This document shows positions 46,818 through 58,979 of a stretch of DNA of 64,000 nt, one piece after another. Source of the DNA: Zingiber officinale. Taxonomy: Eukaryota; Streptophyta; Magnoliopsida; Zingiberales; Zingiberaceae. The translations under genes and the position numbers were made by a program. A model generated the notes under the pieces. That model was not told where the DNA came from and did no database searches. It saw only the letters and a list, made by a program, of their open reading frames with translations. Location: NCBI RefSeq assembly GCF_018446385.1, contig NC_055990.1:24123058-24187057 (forward strand), read 5' to 3'. Position 1 is the first letter of the stretch. Each line of letters opens with the position of its first letter.

Positions 46818-49567
46818 TTAGAATAACTCTGGGTACTTCTGTCTCATGCTGGCTTCTGTCTCCCATGTTGCCTCTTCTGCTGTGTGATTTTGCCAAATGA
46901 CTTTTACTAATGGTACCTCCTTGTTCCGCAATTTCTTAACTGCTCGATCTACTATCTGAGTAGGCCGACTATCATAGCTGAGGTCTTCACAGACTTGTAC
47001 CGACTGAGGCTCAATCACCTGGGTGGCATCTGGGATATACTTCTTCAGCATAGAGACATGAAATACATTATGAACAGCTGACATTTCCTGGGGTAGCTCT
47101 AGCTCATATGCTACCTTGCCAACTCTTCTGCTGATAAGGTATGGTCCCACATATCTGGGACTTAGTTTGCCCTTCTTCCCAAAACGCATTACTCCCTTCA
47201 TGGGAGCTACTCTGAGGAACACTGAATCCCCAACTGAAAACTCTAAGGGTCTGCGCCGTGTATCAGCATAGCTTTTCTGGCGGCTCTGAGCTGTCTCTAT
47301 CCTCTGGCGGATCTGCTGTATAGCTGCTGTGGTGTCTGCTACTAGATCTGTCTGAAGTTCTAGTTCCTTCTGTTCACCACTCTCATACCAGCAGATTGGA
47401 GATCTACACCTCCGCCCATAGAGAGCCTCGTAAGGTGCCATGCCGATAGTGGCCTGATAGCTGTTGTTGTATGCAAATTCTGCTAAGCTCAGATATTTGC
47501 ACCAACTTCCCTTGAAGTCTAGGGCACATGCTCGGAGCATATCTTCGAGTACCTGATTACTCGCTCCGTCTGACCATTTGTCTGAGGATGGAAAGCTGTG
47601 CTAAATTTCAACTTAGTGCCCAATGCTGACTGTACACACTCCCGGAAGTGTGATGTGAATCTACTGTCTCTGTCTGAAATGATGGTTCGTGGGACTCCAT
47701 GTAATCTAACGATCTCCTTGAGATACAACTGAGCTAGCTGCTCCATGGAGTAGGATATCCTGATAGCTAAGAAGTGGGCTGATTTAGTCAATCTGTCGAC
47801 TATTACCCTGATGGTATCAAAACCATTCGTGGTTCTGGGTAGTCCCACTATGAAGTCCATGGAAATATCTTCCCACTTCCATTCTGGAATCTGGATAGGC
47901 TGCAGGACTCCTCCTGGTCTCTGGTGTTCTGCCTTGACCCTCTGATAGGTCAGACATGTGCTAACATATCTAGCGATGTCTCTCTTCATCCCAGGCCACT
48001 AAAAACGTCTCTTCAGGTCTTGGTACATCTTGGTGGAGCCAGAATGCATCGCATAAGGAGATCTGTGAGCCTCATCTAAGATCTTCCTGCGTAGTTCCTC
48101 TTGATCTGGAACACAAAGTCTGTCACCAAAGTACAATACCCCACTATTGGTCATTCTGAACTCTCCACTTTCTGATTCCGCTAACCCTTGCTTGATTTTC
48201 TGAATTTCAGGATCCTGTTCCTGAGCTATCTAGATGTCACCAAGCAGGGTAGATGCTAAGGTCATAGTAGAGAGCTGTTCCACTATGAGTTCGAGATCGA
48301 AATCTGTGATCTCCTTCTGTAGGGGCAGTGACATGGCTGCTAGGGATAGTAAGGTAGCACTGGACTTTCTGCTAAGTGCATCTGCTACCTTATTAGCTTT
48401 TCCTGGGTGGTAGAGGATGTCTATGTCATAGTCCTTGACCAGCTTTAGCCATCTGCGCTGCCGCATATTCAGATCCTTCTGAGTGAAGAAATACTTCAGA
48501 CTCTGATGATCTGTGTACACTCTACGCTGAGCTCCATACAGGTAATGTCTCCAAATTTTGAGAGCGAACACGACTGCTGCAAGCTCAAGATCATGAGTAG
48601 GATAGTTCCTCTCATAGTCCTTGAGTTGTCTGGAGGCATAGACGATCACCTTGCCATTTTGCATCAGCGCTGCTCCTAGTCCCAATTTAGAGGCATCACT
48701 ATATATATCAAAGCTTCATTTTCTTCGACAAGTAGAATATTTGGGTAAATCGTCATATGACTCTCTTCTCAGCTATGTCCAAATTTTCTGTTCTTTCTGG
48801 TAAGAGCTGTCAGTGGGGAGGCTATCTTGGAGAAGTCCTCTACGAATTTTCTATAATAACCTGCTAATCCCAGAAAGCTTCTGATCTCACTGGCGTTCTT
48901 GGGTCTTTTCCAACTACTCACAGCTTCTATCTTACCGGGGTCTACCATGATACCATCCTTTGAGATGATGTGACCCAGGAAGGACACCTGATCTAACCAA
49001 AATTCACATTTCGTGAACTTGGCGTACAGCTGGTTCTGCTGAAGGGTCTGCAATACTATTCTCAGGTGCTCGGCGTGTTCTTCTTGAGTTCCTGAATAGA
49101 TAAGGATGTCATCGATGAATACGATAACAAACTTATCTAAGTATTCTCTGAATATCCTGTTCATGAGGTCCATGAAAGTAGCTGGAGCATTTGTCACGCC
49201 AAAGGGCATGACTACGAACTCGTAGTGTCCGTATCTAGTCTTGAATGTTGTCTTGGGTATATCCCCTTCTTTAACTTTCACCTGATGATAACCTGATCTG
49301 AGGTCTATTTTCGAAAACACTGCTGCTCCCTTTAGCTAGTTAAACAGGTCATCAATTCTGGGAAGAGGATACCTGTTCTTGATTGTGACTTGATTCAGTG
49401 CCCGATAATCTATACACAGGCGCATGCTCCCGTCCTTCTTCTTCACGAGCAATACAGGCGTATGAATCCTTTGTCAAGCAGCTCCCGTAGTTGCTCATGA
49501 AGTTCCTTCAGTTCTGCTGGAGCCATACGGTAGGGTGCTTTGGAGATAGGATTTGTACCGGGAATGA
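46818..49567 (-). pseudogene. Gypsy C pol fragment: RT-RH-IN-chromodomain
   Basis: Readable pieces: RT with [13 protein letters not shown] and [10 protein letters not shown], RNase H with [10 protein letters not shown], integrase with ISMDFIVGLP and ISDRDSRF, and the chromodomain-like C terminus ending at 46818. TAG stops replace Gln or Trp codons near 48231, 47999 and 49337. A frameshift lies near 47530, and a substituted or rearranged block at 48714-48785 falls between RT and RNase H. It begins inside RT because of the deletion. Confidence 0.88.
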
Positions 49568-50314
49568 GCTGTGAAATGCTTCTATTGCATTTAACTAAGC
49601 TATTAAAATGCCTAAGTTGCATTTTAACTGTGCTAGTAATTTAATCGAACACTTGGTATGCGCTAATTCACATCCTTTGTGCCGAAAAACTATATACAAC
49701 TAACTAAAACATGGAATTCACACGGAAGCTACTTATACTGCAGGTGAGGGGTTTCTTACATCCTGCGCTAGATTTCCTTACGATCTGATCGCTAGACTTC
49801 CGATGGAGAAGATCCCTCCGTCGATTTCCTCGCGTCCACATGCTCTTCTCGCGGGGAGGAACGTTCTCGTAGCCGAAATATCGACGGAAGGTGTTCCTCT
49901 TGCCCTTGGGGTGGAAACCCTAGGTTTCTTGAGGTTGGCGCCGAGAGGTGAGGGAGAAAAGGAGAGGACGGCGTGACTAGGGTGAGGGAAAGGTTTTTTT
50001 CTCGTTTAAGAAAATAACAATTCCTCACTTAAATCCCTATTTATATTTAGTGGGTAATTCGGCCCAACTGAAATATAAATATAATTGTTCCCCTTTCCTT
50101 TCAGCACGACCCTGCTGGGTTCACCTGGTTACTAAAGTTCACTATAAGTCGTAGGACCCAATAGGTCTCGGGTTCAATCCCCGCTTAAGCTATTTTACAT
50201 TTCCATTTATTTTTGCTACTTCCATTATTCTAAAAATTCCGTAAAAATATTCTAAAATTCCAGAAAATTCATAGAATATTTCTAAAATAATTTTGAGAAT
50301 TTTCGGGCGTTACA
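49568..50314 (-). repeat. 5' LTR fragment of gypsy C
   Basis: First 747 bp of the LTR (sense start TGTAACGCCCG at 50314), joined to pol at a shared CTCAT. Confidence 0.9.
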
Positions 50315-51099
50315 ATCTAGCTCTGCAAATAAATCTTTCATCTCTTTAATAAGTCAAAATTTAAAACAAGCCAAAGCTTGAGTTCCGAAAGCATATCTAA
50401 TCATGCAAGTAGGACTCAATCAATTTAATGTACCTAAAAATGAAATTTATTACCTAAAATCAAATCCAACTAAACCTATCAAGTCAAACCCAAACCTAAA
50501 GTGTAAAATAAAATCAAACAAATTAAATTTAAATCAAATAACTATAAAGTTAATTTAAATACAAGTTACAATCAAGTCTATTATAACTATTAAAATAATT
50601 GACATAAACCTAAAACTTAAACATGTAGGATTAAAAAGAATTTAGATATCTCCACAATGATATGATATTGTCCACTTTGGGTCTTAGCCCTCATGATTTT
50701 ACTCTTGGGCTCTACCCAAAAGGCCTCATTCCAATGGAGATATCTTTTCTCTTATAAACACATGATCTTTCCCATGTGTTTTTAAAGTGGGACTATGTTT
50801 GCAACCTTGCAACCCCAACAATCCCCCCTCAAACAAAGGACCACAGGCTTCCCACGTCCGATCCTCGACCCACCAGATCTTCTTGCCCCTCGGTCCACCC
50901 GACCTACTAGGACTTCCTTGCCTAGACACAACTAAGACTTTCTGCCTGGTATCTAGTTCTCTTGATCCGAACATAAGAGCCCCCACTTTCTTTGTTTGAG
51001 GTCAATATTATACCCACATAACACCATAGCTCTTATATAATACCCCGGTTCTAAAGATTCTGGTTAAGTATGGCTTAAAGGTTAGATGGTACTATCCAT

Positions 51100-51220
51100 A
51101 TCACCAAGGTGCACCTTCCTTTTCGGAAGCCCAAACTCAAAGAACTCCAAAGTTAAGCGTGCTTGGCTTGGAGAAATCTGAGGATGGGTGACCTCCTGGG
51201 AAGTTTTCCAGGGTGCGTGC
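51100..51220 (+). other. 5S rRNA-derived promoter region, Cassandra left LTR
   Basis: AGTTAAGCGTGCTTGG (51151-51166, A box) and GGATGGGTGACCTCCTGGGA (51182-51201, intermediate element and C box) match plant 5S rRNA. The surrounding stems are diverged. In Cassandra this allows RNA polymerase III transcription; it is not a ribosomal gene. Confidence 0.9.
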
Positions 51221-51557
51221 GAGTGAGGACAAAAGCACGCTGAAAGGACCTCCGGTGGTCTGTGGAGCTAGTCATCAACCCGATGGGCAATTCAGGTAGC
51301 GTTCCCGGTTCGGTTCGGGTGGGGCCCGCCCGAGCCGGGGCGTTACAGATGGTATCAGAGCAACCTTGCGACCGTGAGTGCGCCTGTGGCAGGAGCACCC
51401 AGGGCACCACCTAGCAAGGGAGATTCTGGGATTTGTCTGTGGTGTGATTCGTGGTTACACAACGAGGACGTTGTGTCTTTAAGTGGGGGTGATTATAATA
51501 CCCCGGTTCTAAAGATTCTGGTTAAGTATGGCTTAAAGGTTAGATGGTACTATCCAT

Positions 51558-51678
51558 ATCACCAAGGTGCACCTTCCTTTTCGGAAGCCCAAACTCAAAG
51601 AACTCCAAAGTTAAGCGTGCTTGGCTTGGAGAAATCTGAGGATGGGTGACCTCCTGGGAAGTTTTCCAGGGTGCGTGT
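51558..51678 (+). other. 5S rRNA-derived promoter region, Cassandra right LTR
   Basis: Second copy, offset by exactly 458 bp: A box 51609-51624, intermediate element and C box 51640-51661. Confidence 0.9.
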
Positions 51679-53485
51679 GAGTGAGGACAAAAGCACGCTG
51701 AAAGGACCTCCGGTGGTCTGTGGAGCTAGTCATCAACCCGATGGGCAATTCAGGTAGCGTTCCCGGTTCGGTTCGGGTGGGGCCCGCCCGAGCCGGGGCG
51801 TTACATCTTATGTACAGTCGGCGGTTAAACCTTCTGGCGGTCCGGACTCTGATACCAATTGTAGGATCAAAAAGAATTTAGATATCTTCACAATGATATG
51901 ATATTGTCTACTTTGGGCCTTAGCCCTCATGGTTTTGCTCTTGGGCTCTACCCAAAAGGTCTCATTCCAATGGAGATATCTTTTCTCTTATAAACCCATG
52001 ATCTTTCTCATGTGTTTTTAATGTGGGACTATGTTTGCAACCTTGCAACCCCAACAAAACCTAAATTCAACAATTCAGGAGTTGGCACCAAATTAGTTGG
52101 TACCTCCAAAAATAATTATTTACCCGATTGGGTAATTAGGACTAACTTAAATAGGGACAAAAGTTTAACCTAACAAATATCACTGGAGAAGTTTTGGATG
52201 ATAATAGGTTAGGGAAACTCTATCTATACATGTTTAGGAAGATATGACTTTGATATGATATATTTGACTTAGTGGAACTAGCTGAAGCCACCCCTTAATA
52301 ATTATAACTAGTTAGACTAAAGTTTATATTAAGTTCAGTAAATGTGACTATTTAAAAAAATTTGAAGGTGTGGTTACTTTAATTATATTCAGGTGACTCA
52401 CAACAACTTAGAAGTTTATCCAAAAAATATCTGTTTATTGAACCCAAAGCTAAACTAGAATGTAACACAAGTTAAACTAAACTCTAAAATTCAATTTAAC
52501 TCATCTCACAAAATCATTGGATTCCTTTATTTGAAAACATAGACTTGTGAGATTAAGAAGGTCAAATTAATTCAAAATAAATTAAGTTAAATAAATTAAA
52601 TTAAAACATGATTAATTCTAATTAATTAATTTAAAATTCAATAATCAATTCCTTTTAACTTATTAATCTAGAATATTATGAGTATATTATTTTCGCATAA
52701 AAACTAAGACCTTAGGTTAAGGGGAGGATATTTATTCGGATAATTTTTAAATTCTAAGAAAATTATTTACTTATGTTTTCTAAAAATTTTCATTTTCCTA
52801 GTGCTTCAAAATTATTTTAGTTGTAGTCTAGATCAAACCTATAGAAAGCATGATCCTATAGATCTAGAAATTGAGCATCTCACAAACACACTAGGTTTAC
52901 CTTCACTATGTGAATTTTGATGATATACTTCGCCACTGGTTACTTCGACAATTGTTAATTACGAAGTAATATATGCTAATATACTTCATTAATAAAATTA
53001 GTATAGTAAATATTATTTTAGACTTCATATATTAAAAAAAGTAGGTTTCACATATAATTTTAAGCGAGGATTTACTTCGTAATATGTATTCGATGAAGTA
53101 ATAAGTGTCAAAATAAAATTTATAATTTTAAATGATGAAGTAATAAGTTTGAACCAATTGAACACATGAGTTAAATCGGTTAATTTTTTCAACCCAATTA
53201 ATCTCCACGGTACTAAACCCTTAATTAGCTTTATTATGTTTCTCACTTCATTACTTCCCGTTACCCGACTTTTTTCTTCCCGACGCGACATACAGGTTTA
53301 GGGTTTAATGCGGCGATTTCCTCTTCTTCATCAAGGTTTGATGATTTCCTTCTTCATCAACACGACCTGCTAGGTTTCCTTCTTCTTCATCAACCATCGG
53401 CTAGGGTTGTGTTCTTCAGCGACGCGACAGTGCTAGGGTTGTCACGACAGTGCTAGGGTTGTTCTCGCCGCTCGATTCCACTGTA

Positions 53486-53615
53486 AGATCCTCTTTCTTA
53501 CTAGTGTTGTATTTGTTTTCTTCTAGATTGAAACTCTTATTTTTTTAATCTTCAAGATCTTAGCAATTTGTTGGTGAGATCCTCTTTCTTACTAGTGTTG
53601 TATTTGTTTTCTTCT
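53486..53615 (+). repeat. 39-bp direct repeat, two copies
   Basis: agatcctctttcttactagt and the next 19 bases occur identically at 53486-53524 and 53577-53615 with 52 bp between. This is a local duplication in the CACTA leader region. Confidence 0.85.
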
Positions 53616-54774
53616 GATCTTGTGCTTTTCCCTATATTCCTGGCAAAAAAAAAAATTGAAAGCTTGTTATTCTATTGTGATGTTTTTCTCTAGAAGTGTT
53701 AGGACTTAAAAGATAGTCTTATCTTGATGGTTAAATCCTGTGATCCCAAGTTTATTGCATGAATCAGAAACAGGTATTCACATTGCCCATAATTATATGA
53801 AAACTAATTTTTATATTGAATTGCATAAAAGAATATGGCTACAGAAAGTCGAGTAGAATGAAATTTAGATGAGATGGGGTTCAATTGAGTTGGTACTAGT
53901 TAGGTCCAAGTCAATGAATATGGATGTAGGACTGTTTATTAATTTTCTTGAGTTGATCATGGTTCAAACAGAGTGTCTCAAAGATATGACAGTTTGCATA
54001 AGATGAAGGATTAAGGTGGATGGTGGTGCTTAGGGTAAATGGCTTGATTAATGCTGTGATATTAGATGTTGCTTGTCCGTTCGCAGATCCAACTATTTTA
54101 TATTGCTTTAATTTTGTTTAACATGTGTCACAATAGGATTGACTCTCTATTGATATCTTAAGAAAGCATTTGTTTACTCTGGTGTGCTTTGCTGCTTCAT
54201 AAGCATTCCATCCATTGACTTAGTGGATATTTTCCCCATAACATTTCCCCCGTAGATCATGCCCTTCGAAATCTCATTTGTAGAATCCGATGTTATATTA
54301 ATTTGGTCTTTTCTTGACATCTGCCTTAGCTTCCATGTCGTACCTTCGGTTACTAAAGACCTTGACATTTAATAATTATTGTATCAATAATATGTTAATA
54401 ATAGTAATTTCATAAGTATGATATACAATTAAAGTTTAAACCAGTTGAGTTGATAAAATAATAATTCTAAAACCCTTGCAAAAGGAGGGCATTAGACTAA
54501 GTCCTGAAATCACCTCAACAGTTTCATGCTTTTGAGTTTCTTCCTTCACATCATGTTCATGGCTATTCTCTATCATCTTATCTGTGGATCTTAGCATCCA
54601 ATCCAACCCTAATTCCTTCCTTACAACCTCTTCATTGTTCTAATGAAATAGGTATATTTCACTATCATTGTCAGAAACGTCCACTACTGAGCAGCAATAA
54701 AGCAATAAAAAAAATAATAAATCAATTAAGTCCATAACTCTACATCCCAAAAACTATATAAACCGATTGTGCAA

Positions 54775-54821
<47 letters not shown>

Positions 54822-54822
54822 G
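54775..54822 (+). repeat. (AAT)16 microsatellite
   Basis: About 16 uninterrupted AAT/ATA units, likely length-variable between individuals. Confidence 0.95.
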
Positions 54823-55512
54823 TTTAATAAAAAAGGACAAAGTTCTAGAAATGGTTACCAGATCTTTTTTCCTTTCACTTATTTTTCACTTCTCTACTTC
54901 TCTTTCTTTGTTTTCGCTTTAGCTTGCCTTTCCTCTCATTCTCTTCAGACGATGATGAATAATCATCCGATGATTCTTATCTTCTCTTCCTTAAGTCTCT
55001 CCTCTTGATCTTTTTGTCTCCAGATTCATCTGAATCTGAATGAGAAGCAAAGGAATGCTCCTTGACAATCTAGTCTATGACAACAAAAAAAAAACAATCT
55101 TATCAGCTTAACATCAAGTTCAAGTTCATATTTCTACAAAATAACGTTAAACTATAAATAAAAAGTTGGGAAAATGAAATTAAGCCAACGTATCTAGTCA
55201 TCCACATAGCATGAGTCATGCGCACCATTTGTTTAATGCAATTATGAAACTACTGACTGACTCTTTTGTTAACCAACCCATATTATAAACAACTCAATAG
55301 CATTAGAAGTTAGTTTATTAATGCTAATAAAATTTTCTTCATACCACACACCTACCTCTTTGAATTGTCTCTTCTTAATTCTTGCATTAGGATTTATAAA
55401 TTAAAGTTACATGGGATTTACATTTTGAACTACATGTAGTTTTAACTTTTGTTTATTCACTTTAATATCTTTTAATGTTGACCTATTTGTTTGTAGATTT
55501 TGCTTGATTTAA

Positions 55513-56494
55513 ATGGATAAATCTTGGATATACTTGGATAGAAGGTCCAAACAGTATGAGGAGGGTGTGGAACAATTCATTAGATATTGTTTACAGAATC
55601 CCAATATTTACCCCAATGATATTCATTGTCCTTGTTGCAAATGTATCAATCTTAAAAAAGGATCGATGAAGTCCATTTCAGAGCATCTTTATTTCCATGG
55701 TTTTAGTCAAAATTATGTGAATTGGATTTGGCATGGTGAGCCCGCCAAAGATGATAAAGTAAAATGGAGTGTTAACCAGGAGCCAATTAATAATGATTAT
55801 GACAACTTTGAAACCGCTCATATGTGTGAGACAGCGTATGATAACTATACAGAAAACCTTGAAGAATTTATGAAATTTTTAGAGGAATCAGAGAAGCCGC
55901 TGTACAAGGGATGTCAACGTTATACAAAATTGAGTGCACTTGTGAAACTGTACAATACTAAAGCAAGGCATGGAATGAGTGATGCTCTATTTTCAGATTT
56001 ACTATTGGATTTTGGGGATATGTTGCCAAATAATCACAATTTACCGTCCTCAATGTATGATGTAAAAAAGACGTTGAGTTGTTTGTCGTTGACTCATGAA
56101 AAGATTCATGCTTGTTCCAATGATTGCATTCTTTATAGGAAGCAATATAAAAACTGCATAAGTTGCCCTAAATGTGGCTTGTCACGGTGGAAGTTAACCA
56201 AAACCAAGGTTGAGAAGAAAGGTGTTCCTGCTAAGGTGGTTTGGTATTTCCCTCCCATACCAAGATTTAAGCGCGTGTTTAAATCTTTAGAGACCTCAAG
56301 AAATTTAACATGGCATGCAGATTCTACAAGAGTTGTTGGTCAGTTACGTCATCCAGTTGATTCACCATCGTGGAAGTTGGTGGATCATATGTGGCCCGAC
56401 TTTGAAAGTGAGCCAAGAAATCTTCGTCTAACACTTGCAGCTGATGGCATTAATCCACATAGCAACCTTAGTAGTCGGTACAGTTGTTGGCCAA
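55513..56494 (+). pseudogene. CACTA TNP2-like transposase, 5' part, interrupted
   Basis: An open frame of 327 codons from ATG at 55513. The N-terminal transposase-associated domain (MDKSWIYLDRRSKQYEEGVE, CPCCKC, HLYFHGF) spans about residues 1-75. The start of the Transposase_21 domain follows (CPKCGLSRWK, LRHPVDSPSWKLVDHMWPDF, LAADGINPH). The enzyme excises and reinserts the element by cutting at its CACTA ends. Gypsy B lies after codon Pro of SCWP, removing most catalytic residues. Before that insertion the frame shows no stop, so the gene may have been intact fairly recently. Confidence 0.9.
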
Positions 56495-58767
56495 TGTAAC
56501 GCCCGAAAATTCTCAAAATAATTATTAGAAATATCCTAGTATTTTTCTGAAATTTTAGGATATTTTTATGGAATTTTTAGAATAGCGGAAGTAGCAAAAA
56601 TAAATAGAAAATGAAAATAGCCTACGCAGGAATTGAACCCGAGACCTATTGGGTCCTACGACTTTAAGGTGAACTCTAGTAACCAGGAGAACCCAGCAGG
56701 GCCGTGCTGAAAGGAAAGGGAAACAATTTTATTTAAGTTAAAGTTGGGGGAATTAATTCCTTAATATAAATAGGGAATTAAGTGAGGAGTTTTATTTTTT
56801 ATCGTGACTTACCTCTTCTCCTCACCCTAATCCCGCCGAACCTCTCTTCCTCCTCTTCCTCTCTCGGCGCATCAAGCCTAAGGGCTCTAGGAGCACCTTC
56901 CGGCGATGACTCCGATACGAGGAGGCTCCTCTTCGCAAGAAGAACGCATAGACGTGAGAAGATCGTCAAGAAGTTCGTCTCCTCCGGAAATCTAGCGATT
57001 AGATTTGTAAGAAAATCCGAACAGGAGGTAAGAAACCCCTCACCTACAGTATAAGTAGCTTCCGTGTGAATTCCATGTTTTAGTTAGTAGTATATAGCTT
57101 TTCGGCACAAAGGATGCGAATTAGCGCATACCAAGTGTTCGATTAAATTACTAGCACAGTCAAAATGCAACTTAGGCGTTTTAATAGCTTAGTTAAATGC
57201 AATAGAAGCATTTCATAGCTCATATAGTCTTGCTACAGCTTTTACAGGACTAGATGTCCAATGGGAGGGCTCCCACAGTCGCCTCTAGGTTTAGATAACC
57301 TAGTCTGGGTTTAGACAACCTAGTAAAAGCAAGACAAGAATTTATTAGCTTATGTTCAGTATTTTACTTTCTCAGTGTCACTGTACTGGATTAGATATCC
57401 ATTGGGTTGGGCTCCCACAGTCGTCCCTAGGTTCAGATAACCTAGTAGCCCTACTAAATTCGGGATTTGTAAACCCGAGTCTAGTTAGGGATGCGCGCAT
57501 AGCACGTACAGTTGTCGGGCCCAAACAGCAGCATGATTAGTATTTTCATCTATTATATATGTAGTTTTAAACTCTCACAAAATAGTTAGGTGAAATCAGT
57601 ATAGCTTTAGCATTTGCTAGAATTAGCTCAGTTCATGCTTCAGTTCAGCTCACTCTTATGATTATGTATGATAGCTCTATGTTCAGCTTTTGTTACACAT
57701 GCTTTAGATGATAGTATGCCATGACTAGCTTTTGGTTTCCATGTATTGTATGATAGCATGCCATGTTTTAGTTTAATCAGTACATATTCAAATAGCATGT
57801 TTGAAAAACATATTGCATCGATTGCATGTTTTGTGAGGTAGATGGTTTCTTATTAAGCGAAAGCTTACAAATACTTTTTCCTTATACTGCAGATAAAGGT
57901 AAAAGAAAGATAGACTAGCGGAGGCTGGAGGGCAATGTGATGAAGATGTGTGTGGATGGAACTTGGAATAAAGATCTTAGGGAATTTCAGCAAGCTTGTT
58001 TTAAGCTTAAAAACCTTTTAGCATTTTATTATTTTGCACCTTAGTATGTTAATTGCTATGAATTAGTTAATCATGCACCCTATCATGCTTAGAACACTAT
58101 TTGTGTGATGTTAGAATGTTTTGCGTGTAGTTTAGAATTGATATAAGTAATTTTGGCATGAACATGTGCTGAAATCCGAGCTTAGCTGCAAAATCAGAAA
58201 CCCCAATCAATTGGTGGATCAATTGGGGGTCCTCAATTGATCAATGGATCGATTGGCAGCTTATTCCGCGAACAGACTGCGTCTGGATCGATCTGCCGAT
58301 CGATCCCGCCTAGTTTCATCGCGAACAGAGAGCTCCGGAATCGATCACTGGATCGATTGGTTAGCCTGGATCGATCAGCCGATCGATCCAGAATATTGCC
58401 CGAGCACAGTAGCGTGCTGAATCGATCACTGGATCGATCCAACCCAAGTTCCGCATACAGTGGCATGCTGGATCGATCACCGGATCCATTCGACCATTCC
58501 AATCGATCGGTGGATCGATTGGGAGGTCTGATAATGGTTGGAAAAGGTTTAATTCAGTTCCTTGTCCCTAGGGAATGTAGTATATGCTAGGTATACCTTA
58601 GATTACACCCCTTAGCACATATGGAATAAAGAAATGACAATAGTTTAGCAAAATATATTTAGTACAGCTTCCGCACCTAGATTTAATGATGGTCAGGGAA
58701 TAGTTTAGCACAACATAATGTGATGGTCCAGCCTTACAGCTTAGTTAGTAGAAGGCGGGTCGTTACA
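56495..58767 (+). repeat. 5' LTR of gypsy B
   Basis: 2273 bp, TGTAACGCCCG...CGTTACA. It lacks the 13-G run of element A (only five G) and carries a palindromic array at 58205-58522. Confidence 0.95.
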
Positions 58768-58770
58768 GAG

Positions 58771-58782
58771 TGGTATCAGAGC
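58771..58782 (+). promoter_or_regulatory. Primer-binding site, tRNA-iMet (gypsy B)
   Basis: TGGTATCAGAGC three bases after the LTR, identical to element A. Confidence 0.95.
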
Positions 58783-58979
58783 CAAGTTCCATACTTCCTT
58801 CACACACATCAGCATTGAACCTGCAGCTTCCCAGTAAGAATACCTCTCACTTTGTTATGTTTATTGCTTTCATGTTTGTAGATAACTAAAGTATGCTTAT
58901 CTGTGATAGTAACTAACATGATAGTATTAGCTATGTAAACATAATGCTTTAGTTATGTATGTCCTCTCTTCCTTTAGAA

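Larger units (their letters stand above)
44515..50314 (-). mobile_element. Ty3/gypsy element C, internally deleted
   Basis: Same family as A and B, minus orientation, flanked by ATCTA (44509-44513, with one extra C before the LTR) and ATCTA (50315-50319). Complete 3' LTR (44515-46782), polypurine tract (46783-46796), pol from RT to the end, then a direct jump at about 49567 into the first 747 bp of the 5' LTR. Primer site, gag and protease are gone. Confidence 0.92.
51036..51805 (+). mobile_element. Cassandra TRIM with 5S rRNA-bearing LTRs
   Basis: 770 bp: LTR 51036-51347 (312 bp), primer site TGGTATCAGAGC (51350-51361), about 120 bp of internal sequence, purine tract (aagtgggggtga, 51481-51492), LTR 51494-51805 (312 bp). 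A perfect duplication TCTTA flanks it (51031-51035 and 51806-51810). The LTRs are almost identical, so the insertion is young. It lies within the TRIM. There is no coding capacity; Cassandra depends on other elements' enzymes. Confidence 0.95.
50624..52056 (-). mobile_element. TRIM retrotransposon, interrupted by Cassandra
   Basis: Two 197-bp LTRs (50624-50820 and 51860-52056), TGTAGGAT...CCCCAACA, highly similar. On the minus strand TGGTATCAGAG (51857-51847) lies two bases inside the right LTR (primer site), and a purine tract (reverse of atccccctcaaac, 50821) lies beside the left LTR. Without Cassandra and its duplication it is 658 bp and non-coding. The flanks AAACA/AAACC fit a 5-bp duplication with one change. 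Confidence 0.85.
50320..52903 (-). mobile_element. Degenerate internal sequence of gag-only copia copy 2, hosting TRIM and Cassandra
   Basis: The AT-rich flanks of the TRIM (50320-50623 and 52057-52903) continue upstream of the gag in minus orientation, as shown by the gypsy C insertion site joining 44508 to 50320. No intact frame is seen. Where the copia element ends to the right is not visible. Confidence 0.4.
52904..56494 (+). mobile_element. CACTA transposon with TNP2-type transposase, cut by gypsy B
   Basis: The probable left end CACTATGTGAATTTTGATG at 52904 is followed by subterminal TTACTTCG/CGAAGTAAT repeats up to about 53140. The transposase frame lies at 55513. The 53300-55500 interval is AT-rich with repeats and presumably holds leader or intron sequence. 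The right end is beyond the gypsy B insertion and outside the window, so length and duplication cannot be checked. Confidence 0.65.

Noticed and set aside
51100..51678. 5S ribosomal RNA genes in tandem
   Set aside because: Only the internal promoter boxes are conserved. The copies sit in LTRs with a primer site between them, so they are Cassandra LTRs and not rDNA.
54174..54368. Minus-strand 64-codon frame as a possible second CACTA protein (TNPA-like)
   Set aside because: Too short, on the opposite strand, and with no motif that I can tie to a DNA-binding CACTA protein.
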